In this document: positions 50,988 to 57,875 of the stretch, piece by piece
Numbering within the stretch: position 1 is the stretch's first letter
How the letters are laid out: each line of letters opens with the position of its first letter
Notes under the pieces: generated by a model
What the model saw: the letters and a program-made list of their open reading frames with translations, nothing else
Databases searched by the model: none
Told to the model about the DNA's origin: nothing
Assembly (NCBI RefSeq): GCF_030142045.1
Contig: NZ_CP126242.1
Span: forward strand, 2,728,001-2,792,000
Source: Arthrobacter sp. zg-Y919
GTDB taxonomy: Bacteria > Actinomycetota > Actinomycetes > Actinomycetales > Micrococcaceae
Direction: 5' to 3'
Length of the DNA: 64,000 bases
Program-made: the position numbers and the translations under genes

Positions 50988-51003
50988 TTAGGCACGCCGA
51001 ACT
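50988..51003 (+). promoter_or_regulatory. Candidate DtxR/MntR-type metal operator upstream of the Nramp gene
   Basis: TTAGGCACGCCGAACT contains the imperfect palindrome TTAGGC-n2-GCCGAA, one mismatch from symmetric. The first half, TTAGG, matches DtxR/IdeR/MntR boxes, whose consensus begins TTAGG. It lies 20 bp upstream of the transporter ATG, where such an operator would block the promoter. Confidence 0.4.
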
Positions 51004-51023
51004 TTGAGTGCTAGGTTGCTGTC

Positions 51024-52283
51024 ATGGTACGTACAGTCCCACTCCCAGACACCACCGCGCGCCCGGTAAGCAGGCCCCGCAATATCCTGTGGCTCCTCGG
51101 CCCCGCGCTCGTGGCGGGAGTCGCGTACCTGGATCCGGGCAACGTAGCCAGCAACATGACCGCCGGAGCCAAGTTTGGGTACCTGCTGGTCTGGGTGGTG
51201 GTGACCGGCAACGTCATGGCGTGGCTGATCCAGTACCTTTCGGCCAAGCTCGGCCTGGTCACCGGCCGCAGCCTGCCCGAACTCCTGGGCGAACGCATCG
51301 GACGGAAACCGGCCCGGCGGCTGTACTGGCTGCAGGCCGAACTCGTGGCGATGGCCACCGACGTCGCGGAGGTGATCGGCGGCGCCGTCGCACTCTGGCT
51401 GCTCTTCGACCTGCCGCTCTTCCTGGGCGGAATCATCACCGGCGGCATCTCCATGGTGGTGCTGCAGCTGCAGAACAGCGGCCGGCACCGGAGCTTCGAG
51501 TACGTCATCGTCACGCTGATGCTGGTGATCGCCGTCGGTTTCACCGCGGGCGTGTTCCTGAACCCGCCCGACGCCGGTTCGGTTGCCCAGGGTCTGCTGC
51601 CGCGGTTCGAGGGCAGCGAATCGGTGCTGCTGGCCGCCTCCATCCTGGGTGCCACCGTGATGCCGCACGCCATTTACGCCCACTCCGCCCTGACCCGGGA
51701 CCGCTTCCCCCGCCGCACGGCCACCCTCACCACTCCCCGGCTGATCAAGGCCACCAAGTGGGACGTGACCATTGCCCTGGCTGTCGCCGGTACCGTGAAC
51801 CTGGCCATCCTGCTGCTCGCCGCCGGTTCGCTGCAGGGCGTGGAGGGCACGGACACCCTGGAGGGCGCGCACGCGGCCATCTCCGCGTCGCTGGGCGGGG
51901 TGGTGGCCACCCTGTTCGCCGTCGGGCTGCTGGCCTCCGGGCTCGCCTCGACGTCGGTGGGCGCCTACGCCGGGGCCGAGATCATGCAGGGCCTGCTGAA
52001 GGTGCGCATCCCCATGCTGCTGCGCCGGCTGATCACCCTGATTCCCGCCCTGGCGATCCTCGCCGTCGGGATCGATCCCACGTGGGCGCTGATCCTCAGC
52101 CAGGTCATCCTGTCCTTCGGCATTCCCTTTGCCCTGATTCCGCTGGTCTGGCTGACCGCGCAGCGGGACCTGATGGGCGTCCACCGCAACCGCTGGTGGA
52201 CCACCGGCCTGGGTGTGCTGGTCTCGGTGCTGCTGGTGGGGCTGAACATCACCCTGCTGGTGCTGACCTTCACCGGCGCCTGA
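51024..52283 (+). CDS. mntH: Nramp family divalent metal ion transporter (manganese/iron uptake)
   Basis: 419 residues, 11 predicted helices. Metal site in helix one: GVAYLDPGNVASNMTAGAKF (the DPGN motif). Helix six with VMPHAIYAHSA (MPH motif, two hydrophilic residues). The helix-four EVIGGAVALWLLFD stretch is also family-typical. Proton-coupled Mn2+/Fe2+ uptake. The 5' region contains a TTAGGC/GCCGAA box, fitting repression by a DtxR/MntR-type regulator. It converges with trxB, with only 3 bp between the stops. Confidence 0.9.
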   Translation: MVRTVPLPDTTARPVSRPRNILWLLGPALVAGVAYLDPGNVASNMTAGAKFGYLLVWVVVTGNVMAWLIQYLSAKLGLVTGRSLPELLGERIGRKPARRLYWLQAELVAMATDVAEVIGGAVALWLLFDLPLFLGGIITGGISMVVLQLQNSGRHRSFEYVIVTLMLVIAVGFTAGVFLNPPDAGSVAQGLLPRFEGSESVLLAASILGATVMPHAIYAHSALTRDRFPRRTATLTTPRLIKATKWDVTIALAVAGTVNLAILLLAAGSLQGVEGTDTLEGAHAAISASLGGVVATLFAVGLLASGLASTSVGAYAGAEIMQGLLKVRIPMLLRRLITLIPALAILAVGIDPTWALILSQVILSFGIPFALIPLVWLTAQRDLMGVHRNRWWTTGLGVLVSVLLVGLNITLLVLTFTGA

Positions 52284-52286
52284 CCG

Positions 52287-53264
52287 CTACCCGTTCAGCA
52301 CACCCTCCACCAGTGCGGTGGCGATGCTGTCCGCGTCCGCCTGCGCGGCCAGGTACCGTTCGGCATCCAGGGCGGCGGAACAGCCGGTGCCGGCCGCGGT
52401 GATCGCCTGCCGGTAGCGGTGGTCCACCGCGTCGCCGCATGCAAACACCCCGTCCAGGTTGGTCTGGGTGCTGGGGGCGGCCACTTTGATGTACCCCTCC
52501 GCGTCCAAATCCACCTGTCCGGCCAGCAGATCCGTCCGCGGGGCATGGCCAATGGCTACGAAGATCCCCTGCACCGGAAGTTCGCGGGTAGTACCCGTGA
52601 CGGTGTCCGTCAGCGTCATCCCGGTGACCTTGTCCGTTCCGTGGATCGCGGTGACCTCGTTGTTGAACTCGAACCGGATCTTGGCGTGGTCGCGGGCGCG
52701 CTGGGCCATGATCCGTGAGGCGCGCAGGGCGTCCCGGCGGACGACGACGGTGACCGAGTCCGCGAAGCGGGTCAGGAACAGCGCTTCCTCCATCGCCGAG
52801 TCCCCGCCTCCGACCACCGCGATGTCCCGGTTCCGGAAGAAAAACCCGTCACAGGTGGCACACCAGGAAATACCCCGGCCGTTGAGCTGTTTTTCCTCCG
52901 GCAGTCCCAGCTCCTTGTACACGGACCCGGTGGCGAGGATGACGCTGCGGGCCTTGTAGCTGTTCCCGCCGCCGGTGGCCACGCGCTTCGTGTGGGCACC
53001 CAGGTCCACCGACACGACGTCGTCGTACTCCACCAGGGCACCGAACTTTTCCGCCTGCCGGCGCAGGTTCTCCATCAGGTCGGGCCCCAGGATGCCGTCC
53101 GGGAACCCCGGGAAGTTCTCCACCTCGGTGGTGTTCATCAGGGCGCCGCCCGCGGTGACGGAGCCGGCGAGGATGCGCGGTTTCATGCCGGCCCGGGCGG
53201 CGTAGACCCCTGCGGTGTAACCGGCCGGACCGGAGCCGATGATGAGGACGGAATCGGTGCCCAT
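52287..53264 (-). CDS. trxB: Thioredoxin reductase
   Basis: 325 residues. The N-terminal FAD-binding motif is VLIIGSGPAGYTAGVYAARA; the redox-active CxxC is in SWCATCDGFFF (about residues 135-145). The NADPH-binding motif is VVGGGDSAMEEALFL and the FAD end is GVFACGDAVDHRYRQAITAA. It recycles thioredoxin with NADPH. It is separate from trxA (not in the window), whereas in many actinobacteria trxB and trxA are adjacent. Confidence 0.95.
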   Translation of the reverse strand: MGTDSVLIIGSGPAGYTAGVYAARAGMKPRILAGSVTAGGALMNTTEVENFPGFPDGILGPDLMENLRRQAEKFGALVEYDDVVSVDLGAHTKRVATGGGNSYKARSVILATGSVYKELGLPEEKQLNGRGISWCATCDGFFFRNRDIAVVGGGDSAMEEALFLTRFADSVTVVVRRDALRASRIMAQRARDHAKIRFEFNNEVTAIHGTDKVTGMTLTDTVTGTTRELPVQGIFVAIGHAPRTDLLAGQVDLDAEGYIKVAAPSTQTNLDGVFACGDAVDHRYRQAITAAGTGCSAALDAERYLAAQADADSIATALVEGVLNG

Positions 53265-53337
53265 CTGGTCTTCCCTTCGACGGCGGTTCTTCCAGTCTGG
53301 CGGGCGGCAGGCCAGCGTCGGTAGACCGGGTGCGTCT

Positions 53338-54213
53338 TTAGCGGATGCGGGAGCGTATCCGCAGCGCCGCCAGCGCAGTCAGGACCACCACCATGGCTGC
53401 GAGCACAAACACCACGTAACCGGTGGGCACCACCCAGTCCCCCACCCTCGCGGTGATCCCGAAGATGTCCTGTACTACGGCCGCCGCTTCGGGCACGTCG
53501 GTCACGGTGTCCATGGGTCCGGCGGTCATTTCCTGGCGTATCACCATGGAGGACTGCATAAAGGGCAGCGCACTCACAAAATTCCGCACCCCTTCGGGAA
53601 AGGCTCCGACCGGAACATAGGACCCGGCGGCGAAGCCCAGGACCGTGCCCACCACCGTGGACATGGCGGCAAAGGCGCCGGGCGTACGGACATAGGTCAC
53701 CGCGAAGGCGCTCAGTGCACCGAATGCCGCGCAGCTGAGGACCACGTAGCCGTACGTGCGGGCGAGCTGCCCGCCGGTGAGGGCCACGCCGTCGACCAGG
53801 CCGAGGTAAACCAGGCTGGCCACCATCACCAGGGTCGTCATGATCAGCGAGATAGCGATGATGGAAAGCAGGTACCCGAGCACCAGCTGGCCGCGGCTGA
53901 TTGGAGAAACCAGGAAGTCCCGGAAACGGTCGGTGGCCGTGTCATCCACCACCACGTTCGCGGCGGCCAGGCCCGTGGTGATGGTGGTGATCCCAACGAT
54001 TCCGGCGAACATCCAGCTGTCCACCAACCCCTTGACCTCCGCCCTGGTGGCCTGCGGAAAGGATTCGGAAAGGCTCTCGACCTGCTGGTTGCCAAGGAAC
54101 AGCGTGTAGAGCAGGAACAGGACCAATACGGCAATCAGGGAAAAGAACACATTGAGCCGGTCGCGGAAATACAGGCGCAGGTTACGGCCGGTGAGGTCCA
54201 TAACTATGTTCAT
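53338..54213 (-). CDS. ABC-2 type permease (DrrB-like)
   Basis: 291 residues starting MNIVMDLTGRNLRLYFRDRL, then helix one VFFSLIAVLVLFLLYTLFLG. About six predicted helices. The mid-segment DTATDRFRDFLVSPISRGQL is characteristic of daunorubicin-type (DrrB) ABC-2 permeases. The 4-nt overlap with the upstream ATPase (ATGA) confirms an operon. Probably exports an amphipathic compound. Confidence 0.88.
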   Translation of the reverse strand: MNIVMDLTGRNLRLYFRDRLNVFFSLIAVLVLFLLYTLFLGNQQVESLSESFPQATRAEVKGLVDSWMFAGIVGITTITTGLAAANVVVDDTATDRFRDFLVSPISRGQLVLGYLLSIIAISLIMTTLVMVASLVYLGLVDGVALTGGQLARTYGYVVLSCAAFGALSAFAVTYVRTPGAFAAMSTVVGTVLGFAAGSYVPVGAFPEGVRNFVSALPFMQSSMVIRQEMTAGPMDTVTDVPEAAAVVQDIFGITARVGDWVVPTGYVVFVLAAMVVVLTALAALRIRSRIR

Positions 54214-55136
54214 GCCGCTTCCCCCTGCCGGCCGGTCAGGGCCAGGAAAACGTCGTCCATGGTCCCGTGGCGGAATTCGAAGTCGAGCACACTGTCGCCG
54301 TGCGCGGCGAGGAGCCGGCGGGCAGTGTCGGACCGGTCCACCCGCAGCCGGAGCACGTTGCGGTCCGAACCGACGACGGCGACTCCGGCGTCGTCGGCCA
54401 GGCCGGCCAGCGCCTGCGGATCGGCGGAGGTGATGGAGAGGATACTGCTGCTGTATTCGGCCCGCAGGGTGGTGGGCGTGCCGTCCGCGATGATCCGCCC
54501 CTTCTCAATCACGCAGACCCGGTCGGCTTCCTCGGTCTCCTCCATGTAGTGGGTGGTCAGGAAGACGGTGAGGCCGTGGTTTTCGCGCAGGTCGTGGATG
54601 GTGGACCAGACAACTGCGCGGCTGGCCGGGTCCAGGCCGGCGGTGGGTTCATCCAGGAAGATGATCGACGGCGAGTGCAGCAGCGCCCGGGCGATATCCA
54701 CCCGGCGTCGTTCCCCGCCGGAATAGGTGGCATAGCGCCGGTCGAGGAAGTCCCCGAGGCCAATCATGCGGCCCAGCTCGTTAATACGTGCATTATTGGC
54801 AGCTTTGTCCGGGGAGTAGAACCGTGCCCGGGTTTGCAGGTTTTCCCTTCCGGTGAGGATGGGGTCCAGCAGGGAATCCTGGAACACCACACCGATGGCT
54901 TCACGGACCCCGTTGCCGCTGCTGCCCACATCATGTCCCGCGACGGTAACCGTGCCGGCGTCGGGCGGCAGGACGGTGGTCAGGCAGGAAATGGTCGTGG
55001 ACTTCCCCGCCCCGTTGGCCCCCAGGAAGGCGAACACGCTGCCGGACTGCACCTCGAAGGACAGATCGTCGACGGCGGTCACGCGGCCGAACCGTTTGGT
55101 CAATCCCCGGACGGAAATAGCAGTTTCCGCAGTCAC
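54210..55136 (-). CDS. ABC transporter ATP-binding protein (DrrA-like)
   Basis: 308 residues. Walker A FLGANGAGKSTT, signature YSGGERRRVDIARALLHSPS and Walker B IIFLDEPTAGLDP, then ADGTPTTLRAEYSSSILSIT. The signature YSGGERRRVD and the H-loop FLTTHYMEETEEADRVCVIE are those of the DrrA/daunorubicin export family. A C-terminal ~80-residue extension (RNVLRLRVDRSDTARRLLAA) is typical of the family. Start ATG at 55134-55136, 62 bp downstream of the small hypothetical gene. Confidence 0.9.
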   Translation of the reverse strand: MTAETAISVRGLTKRFGRVTAVDDLSFEVQSGSVFAFLGANGAGKSTTISCLTTVLPPDAGTVTVAGHDVGSSGNGVREAIGVVFQDSLLDPILTGRENLQTRARFYSPDKAANNARINELGRMIGLGDFLDRRYATYSGGERRRVDIARALLHSPSIIFLDEPTAGLDPASRAVVWSTIHDLRENHGLTVFLTTHYMEETEEADRVCVIEKGRIIADGTPTTLRAEYSSSILSITSADPQALAGLADDAGVAVVGSDRNVLRLRVDRSDTARRLLAAHGDSVLDFEFRHGTMDDVFLALTGRQGEAA

Positions 55137-55197
55137 CTATCGAGTCCCCAGCCTTGCTGGTTGTCGGCGGCCGGCCCTTCCAGGCCGGCCGGGGCGG

Positions 55198-55425
55198 TCA
55201 CAGCGCGCCGATACGGTCTTGGCTCTGCGCCTGGGCTGCTTTTTCCGCTTCTTCTTCGAGCTGGCGGCGCCAGCCGCGCGGCGGCGGCCACGGGATACCC
55301 CAAAGGGCAAGCTGCTGCTTGGTGAAACCACCTGCAGGTGTGCGTGCTGCTTCTATTTCTTCACGGGTCGGCATTGGCAAATCATGACATGCAACCGTGG
55401 GTATGTCACCGAATAAATCTGACAT
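55198..55425 (-). CDS. Small conserved hypothetical protein
   Basis: 75 residues, soluble. The core MPTREEIEAARTPAGGFTKQ, QLALWGIPWPPPRGWRRQLE is a pattern I recognise from small actinobacterial hypotheticals (TREEIEAARTP.GG.T...L..WG.PWPPP.GW). A Glu-rich C-terminal helix and the absence of a signal peptide suggest a cytosolic partner protein. On the same strand as the ABC operon downstream and 62 bp before it, so co-transcription is possible. Confidence 0.65.
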   Translation of the reverse strand: MSDLFGDIPTVACHDLPMPTREEIEAARTPAGGFTKQQLALWGIPWPPPRGWRRQLEEEAEKAAQAQSQDRIGAL

Positions 55426-55579
55426 TTCTTAGTTGGTCTGGCCGGGTCATTGATGGTGCGCCAGCCAGCCCACCTAATTCCGCCAAAATCCGCGGATTCC
55501 CGCGGTTACAGGGACCGCCGGTACCGCTAAAAAATACTTATTAGATACTCCCGGTACCGCCAATTCCGGCAATTAGGAA
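55426..55579. repeat. 154-bp intergenic with palindromes and a direct repeat
   Basis: Perfect 12-bp palindrome AATCCGCGGATT (55487-55498), followed by a second CCGCGG. The GGTACC-containing sequence CCGGTACCGC occurs twice around an AT-rich block with the direct repeat ATACT-n6-ATACT (around 55536-55555). On the minus strand the GGTACCG/CGGTACC pair with the T-rich block could terminate the 46-residue gene just upstream. No gene is seen. Confidence 0.45.
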
Positions 55580-55720
55580 TTAGGGATGTGTGGTCACCAT
55601 AAGCAATTGCCACCCTTCGGGGACCTGTTGCTGGAGCGCTTCGCGGGCCTCGAGGAATCCATCCCCTTCGGCTTCCAATTCACGGGTTTCGACGGGACGC
55701 ATAATGCCGGTGACTTTCAT
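55580..55720 (-). CDS. Small conserved protein (46 aa) missed by length filters
   Basis: A 47-codon frame on the minus strand reads MKVTGIMRPVETRELEAEGD, then GFLEAREALQQQVPEGWQLL and a short MVTTHP end. It has a uniform, compact, alpha-beta composition without low complexity. The motif EARxALxxQVPEGWxLL is one I have met in small actinobacterial proteins of unknown function. A GGAACC stretch precedes the ATG. Not recognised as a named family. It lies between two small membrane/soluble hypotheticals on the same strand. Confidence 0.6.
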   Translation of the reverse strand: MKVTGIMRPVETRELEAEGDGFLEAREALQQQVPEGWQLLMVTTHP

Positions 55721-55795
55721 GGTTCCAGCATAGGCATCCGGAACCGGACCCCTGTTCACCCGGGGCCGCGGAACACTCGGTACGCGGAAGAGTGG

Positions 55796-56083
55796 CTAGG
55801 CCAGGTTTGCCGGCTCGTTGTGGACCAGCTGATCCTGCACGACGGGATTTCCGGAAACGCTCAGCGAGGAAACTACGCGGTAAATGCCCCTGAGGAGCAT
55901 CGAGACACCGGCGATGGCGACGGCCACGCCGAGATACAGGAACATCACACTGTTCCGCGTATCCGAATGAGCACCGGATGACATCAGAACATCCATGGCC
56001 GAAAAGAGGATAAAGAGGGCACCGAGGAACAGGATCGCGCCGCCCCAGGAGATGAGCGCCGCGCTCTGCTTGAAGTTGTTCAC
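55796..56083 (-). CDS. Hypothetical two-helix membrane protein
   Basis: 95 residues. Two helices are predicted: one near 13-32 (WGGAILFLGALFILFSAM) and one near 46-68 (MFLYLGVAVAIAGVSMLL). Short N-terminus MNNFKQSAALIS and a polar tail VSSLSVSGNPVVQDQLVHNE. No family recognised. It precedes the 46-residue gene on the same strand by 75 bp, and the tRNA-Ala gene is upstream. Confidence 0.7.
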   Translation of the reverse strand: MNNFKQSAALISWGGAILFLGALFILFSAMDVLMSSGAHSDTRNSVMFLYLGVAVAIAGVSMLLRGIYRVVSSLSVSGNPVVQDQLVHNEPANLA

Positions 56084-56144
56084 GGAGCAACTCTATCGCC
56101 CCCACCGGGCCCCCCGTCCCGGAGAGGCAAGGTCCGGACAAAGC

Positions 56145-56170
56145 AAAAACCCCCGGTTTCCCGGGGGTTT
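56145..56170 (-). terminator. tRNA-Ala terminator
   Basis: On the minus strand AACCCCCGG-GAAA-CCGGGGGTT followed by TTT and GC. The stem is 9 bp with a 4-nt loop and a T-tract, the only canonical intrinsic terminator noticed in the window. Confidence 0.85.
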
Positions 56171-56175
56171 CCTTG

Positions 56176-56248
56176 TGGAGCTTAGGGGAATCGAACCCCT
56201 GACCTTTTCATTGCGAACGAAACGCTCTACCAACTGAGCTAAAGCCCC
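56176..56248 (-). tRNA. tRNA-Ala(CGC)
   Basis: 73-nt cloverleaf: acceptor GGGGCTT/AAGCTCC, D-arm GCTC-AGTTGGTA-GAGC, anticodon stem TTTCG/TGAAA with loop TTCGCAA giving anticodon CGC, and T-arm AGGGG-TTCGATT-CCCCT. Anticodon CGC reads GCG alanine codons, which are common in high-GC genomes. No CCA is encoded; discriminator base A. Confidence 0.95.
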
Positions 56249-56480
56249 GGAACTGCACCGCGCGCCGTCGTACTCGGTCCGATACAAATCGAACTCGCTC
56301 GAACCACCGGCCCCGCTCGGTTACACCGATTCTAATCACCCTCTCCAGCCCGCACCAAACCCCTGGACACCTAGGAATGCCCCGGCACCCCCGTTACGGT
56401 CAAGGAACCGGCGCGGCCTGCCCGGGGAGAGCGGTCCTGCGAAGCACACCGGAACCCACACCGGAACCGAGGAGAAGGCG

Positions 56481-56885
56481 ATGTCCCTGATCATCGAAAT
56501 GCTCGAAAACCATCCCGCCGGAGCCCGCACTCCGGATCCCCGCCTTCTCGCCGAATGCCTGCGGGCCTGCGGTGACTGCGCCTCCGTCTGCAATTCCTGC
56601 GCGGATGCCTGTCTGGGTGAGGACATGGTGGGTGATCTGCTCAGCTGCATCCGCACCGATCTGGACTGCGCGGAGATCTGTGCAACCACGTCGGCGGTGC
56701 TGTCCCGGACAGGTACCACCGGTCCGGCCACCCCCAGCCTGCTGCACGCCTGCATTGCCGCGTGCGCTGCCTGTGCGGAGGAATGCCAGCAGCACGCGTC
56801 CATGCACCCGCACTGCCGGATCTGCGCGGAAGCCTGCCGCCGCTGCCTCAACGCCTGCCAGAAACTCCTGGCCTCCCTCGGTTAG
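56481..56885 (+). CDS. Cysteine-rich four-helix bundle copper-binding protein (DUF326/Csp type)
   Basis: 134 residues with 18 cysteines. The spaced pattern AECLRACGDCASVCNSCADA, CAEICATTSAV, CIAACAACAEECQQHASMH and CRICAEACRRCLNACQKLL fits DUF326-type four-helix proteins that store Cu(I) in the bundle core. There is no signal peptide, so it is a cytosolic (Csp3-like) copper buffer. It lies upstream of a P-type ATPase (57876), with two small genes between, so a common copper or metal role is possible. Its stop overlaps the convergent DinB gene stop by 2 bp. Confidence 0.9.
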   Translation: MSLIIEMLENHPAGARTPDPRLLAECLRACGDCASVCNSCADACLGEDMVGDLLSCIRTDLDCAEICATTSAVLSRTGTTGPATPSLLHACIAACAACAEECQQHASMHPHCRICAEACRRCLNACQKLLASLG

Positions 56886-57397
56886 GACCGCCCGGCCATC
56901 ACCATGCCCCGGACATAGGCTGCCTGGCCCACGTGCTCCAGGCAGTCCGCCAAGGTGCTCACCAGCCGGACGCCCAGCGTCACCGGCGGATCCCAGGCCC
57001 GGTCCACAACCGCGTCCAGATCCTCCGCCGACAGCCCCGAGATGAAGGCCGCGGTTCGGGAGTGCACGTCGTCGTAGTAACCCAACAGTGTCTCCGCGGA
57101 GCGCACCTGGACCAGGGACACCTGCTCGGAGGTATGTCCGTAGCCGGTGTCCTCCACCGCCAGCGGCAGTCCCACCCGGTCCGCCCATCCGTCCGCGGTC
57201 CAGGCCTGTTCCTGACCGGCCACCTCGGCCACCTGGTGGTCCTCCACCCGGGCCAGGTGCCAGATCAGCCAGGAGATGGAGTTTCCGTCCGGGTAGGGAC
57301 GGCGGTTCAAGGCAGCCGCATCAAGGTTGTTCACGGCACGCCGGACGGCGCCGGGCAGCCGCCCGAAGGCATCAACAAGGAGATCGCTCTGGTTCAT
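56882..57397 (-). CDS. DinB/DUF664 family protein, mycothiol-dependent enzyme type
   Basis: 171 residues starting MNQSDLLVDAFGRLPGAVRR (ATG at 57395-57397); an upstream GTG at 57427 is less likely. A four-helix DinB-like fold with possible metal-site His in ISWLIWHLARVEDHQ and in TLADCLEHVGQAAYVRGM. DUF664/DinB proteins in actinobacteria include mycothiol-dependent maleylpyruvate isomerases and S-transferases, so a mycothiol transferase is the best guess. Convergent with the copper protein, sharing overlapping stop codons. Confidence 0.8.
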   Translation of the reverse strand: MNQSDLLVDAFGRLPGAVRRAVNNLDAAALNRRPYPDGNSISWLIWHLARVEDHQVAEVAGQEQAWTADGWADRVGLPLAVEDTGYGHTSEQVSLVQVRSAETLLGYYDDVHSRTAAFISGLSAEDLDAVVDRAWDPPVTLGVRLVSTLADCLEHVGQAAYVRGMVMAGRS

Positions 57398-57542
57398 GGC
57401 GGCAGGTTCCCTAGGGGTCGGCGGCACGGTTTCGTCATCCTTTCACGGTCCTCCGGGTCCCGGAAGGGGCATTTTTGGGCATCAACAGAAAAAGCGGGAT
57501 GGGCCGGTTCCATTCGCCGCGTGCGGTTCTAAGATTGCTCGC

Positions 57543-57764
57543 ATGAGCTGGACAGACGAGCGTCCTGCATGGCTTCCGCCCATCCCGTCACCACACCGCG
57601 GCCAGACCCGGATAGTTCTCGGAATGATCCTGGTCTGTTCCACTATGCTCGCCAGCCTCGTGGTCGCGGCGTTCGGCGCATTGTTGAGCATGTACGTCCT
57701 CTGGCCGCTCGCCGGCGGCCTGCTGCTGCTGATGTCCGGGCTGCTCAGCCGCCGCGGCGTGTAG
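57543..57764 (+). CDS. Small hypothetical membrane protein
   Basis: 73 residues, start ATG 57543. Hydrophilic N-terminus MSWTDERPAWLPPIPSPHRG and a hydrophobic hairpin (RIVLGMILVCSTMLASLVVA; LWPLAGGLLLLMSGLLSRRG). No family recognised. Only 112 bp separate it from the P-type ATPase on the same strand, across the IdeR-like box. Confidence 0.6.
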   Translation: MSWTDERPAWLPPIPSPHRGQTRIVLGMILVCSTMLASLVVAAFGALLSMYVLWPLAGGLLLLMSGLLSRRGV

Positions 57765-57820
57765 TCCCGCCGGGACCGCCCGCGGATCGAGGCGGCCCTG
57801 CGCCCAAGGGCGGGGAAAAT

Positions 57821-57839
57821 TTAGGTAAGGATTATCTTG
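57821..57839 (+). promoter_or_regulatory. IdeR/DtxR-like iron box upstream of the P-type ATPase gene
   Basis: TTAGGTAAGGATTATCTTG matches the DtxR/IdeR consensus TTAGGTTAGGCTAACCTAA at 13 of 19 positions, including the complete TTAGGT first half. It lies 37 bp upstream of the P-type ATPase ATG. Confidence 0.55.
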
Positions 57840-57875
57840 CTGGAAAGTACTGCTCCGCAGGCTTAAAACGGAGGC

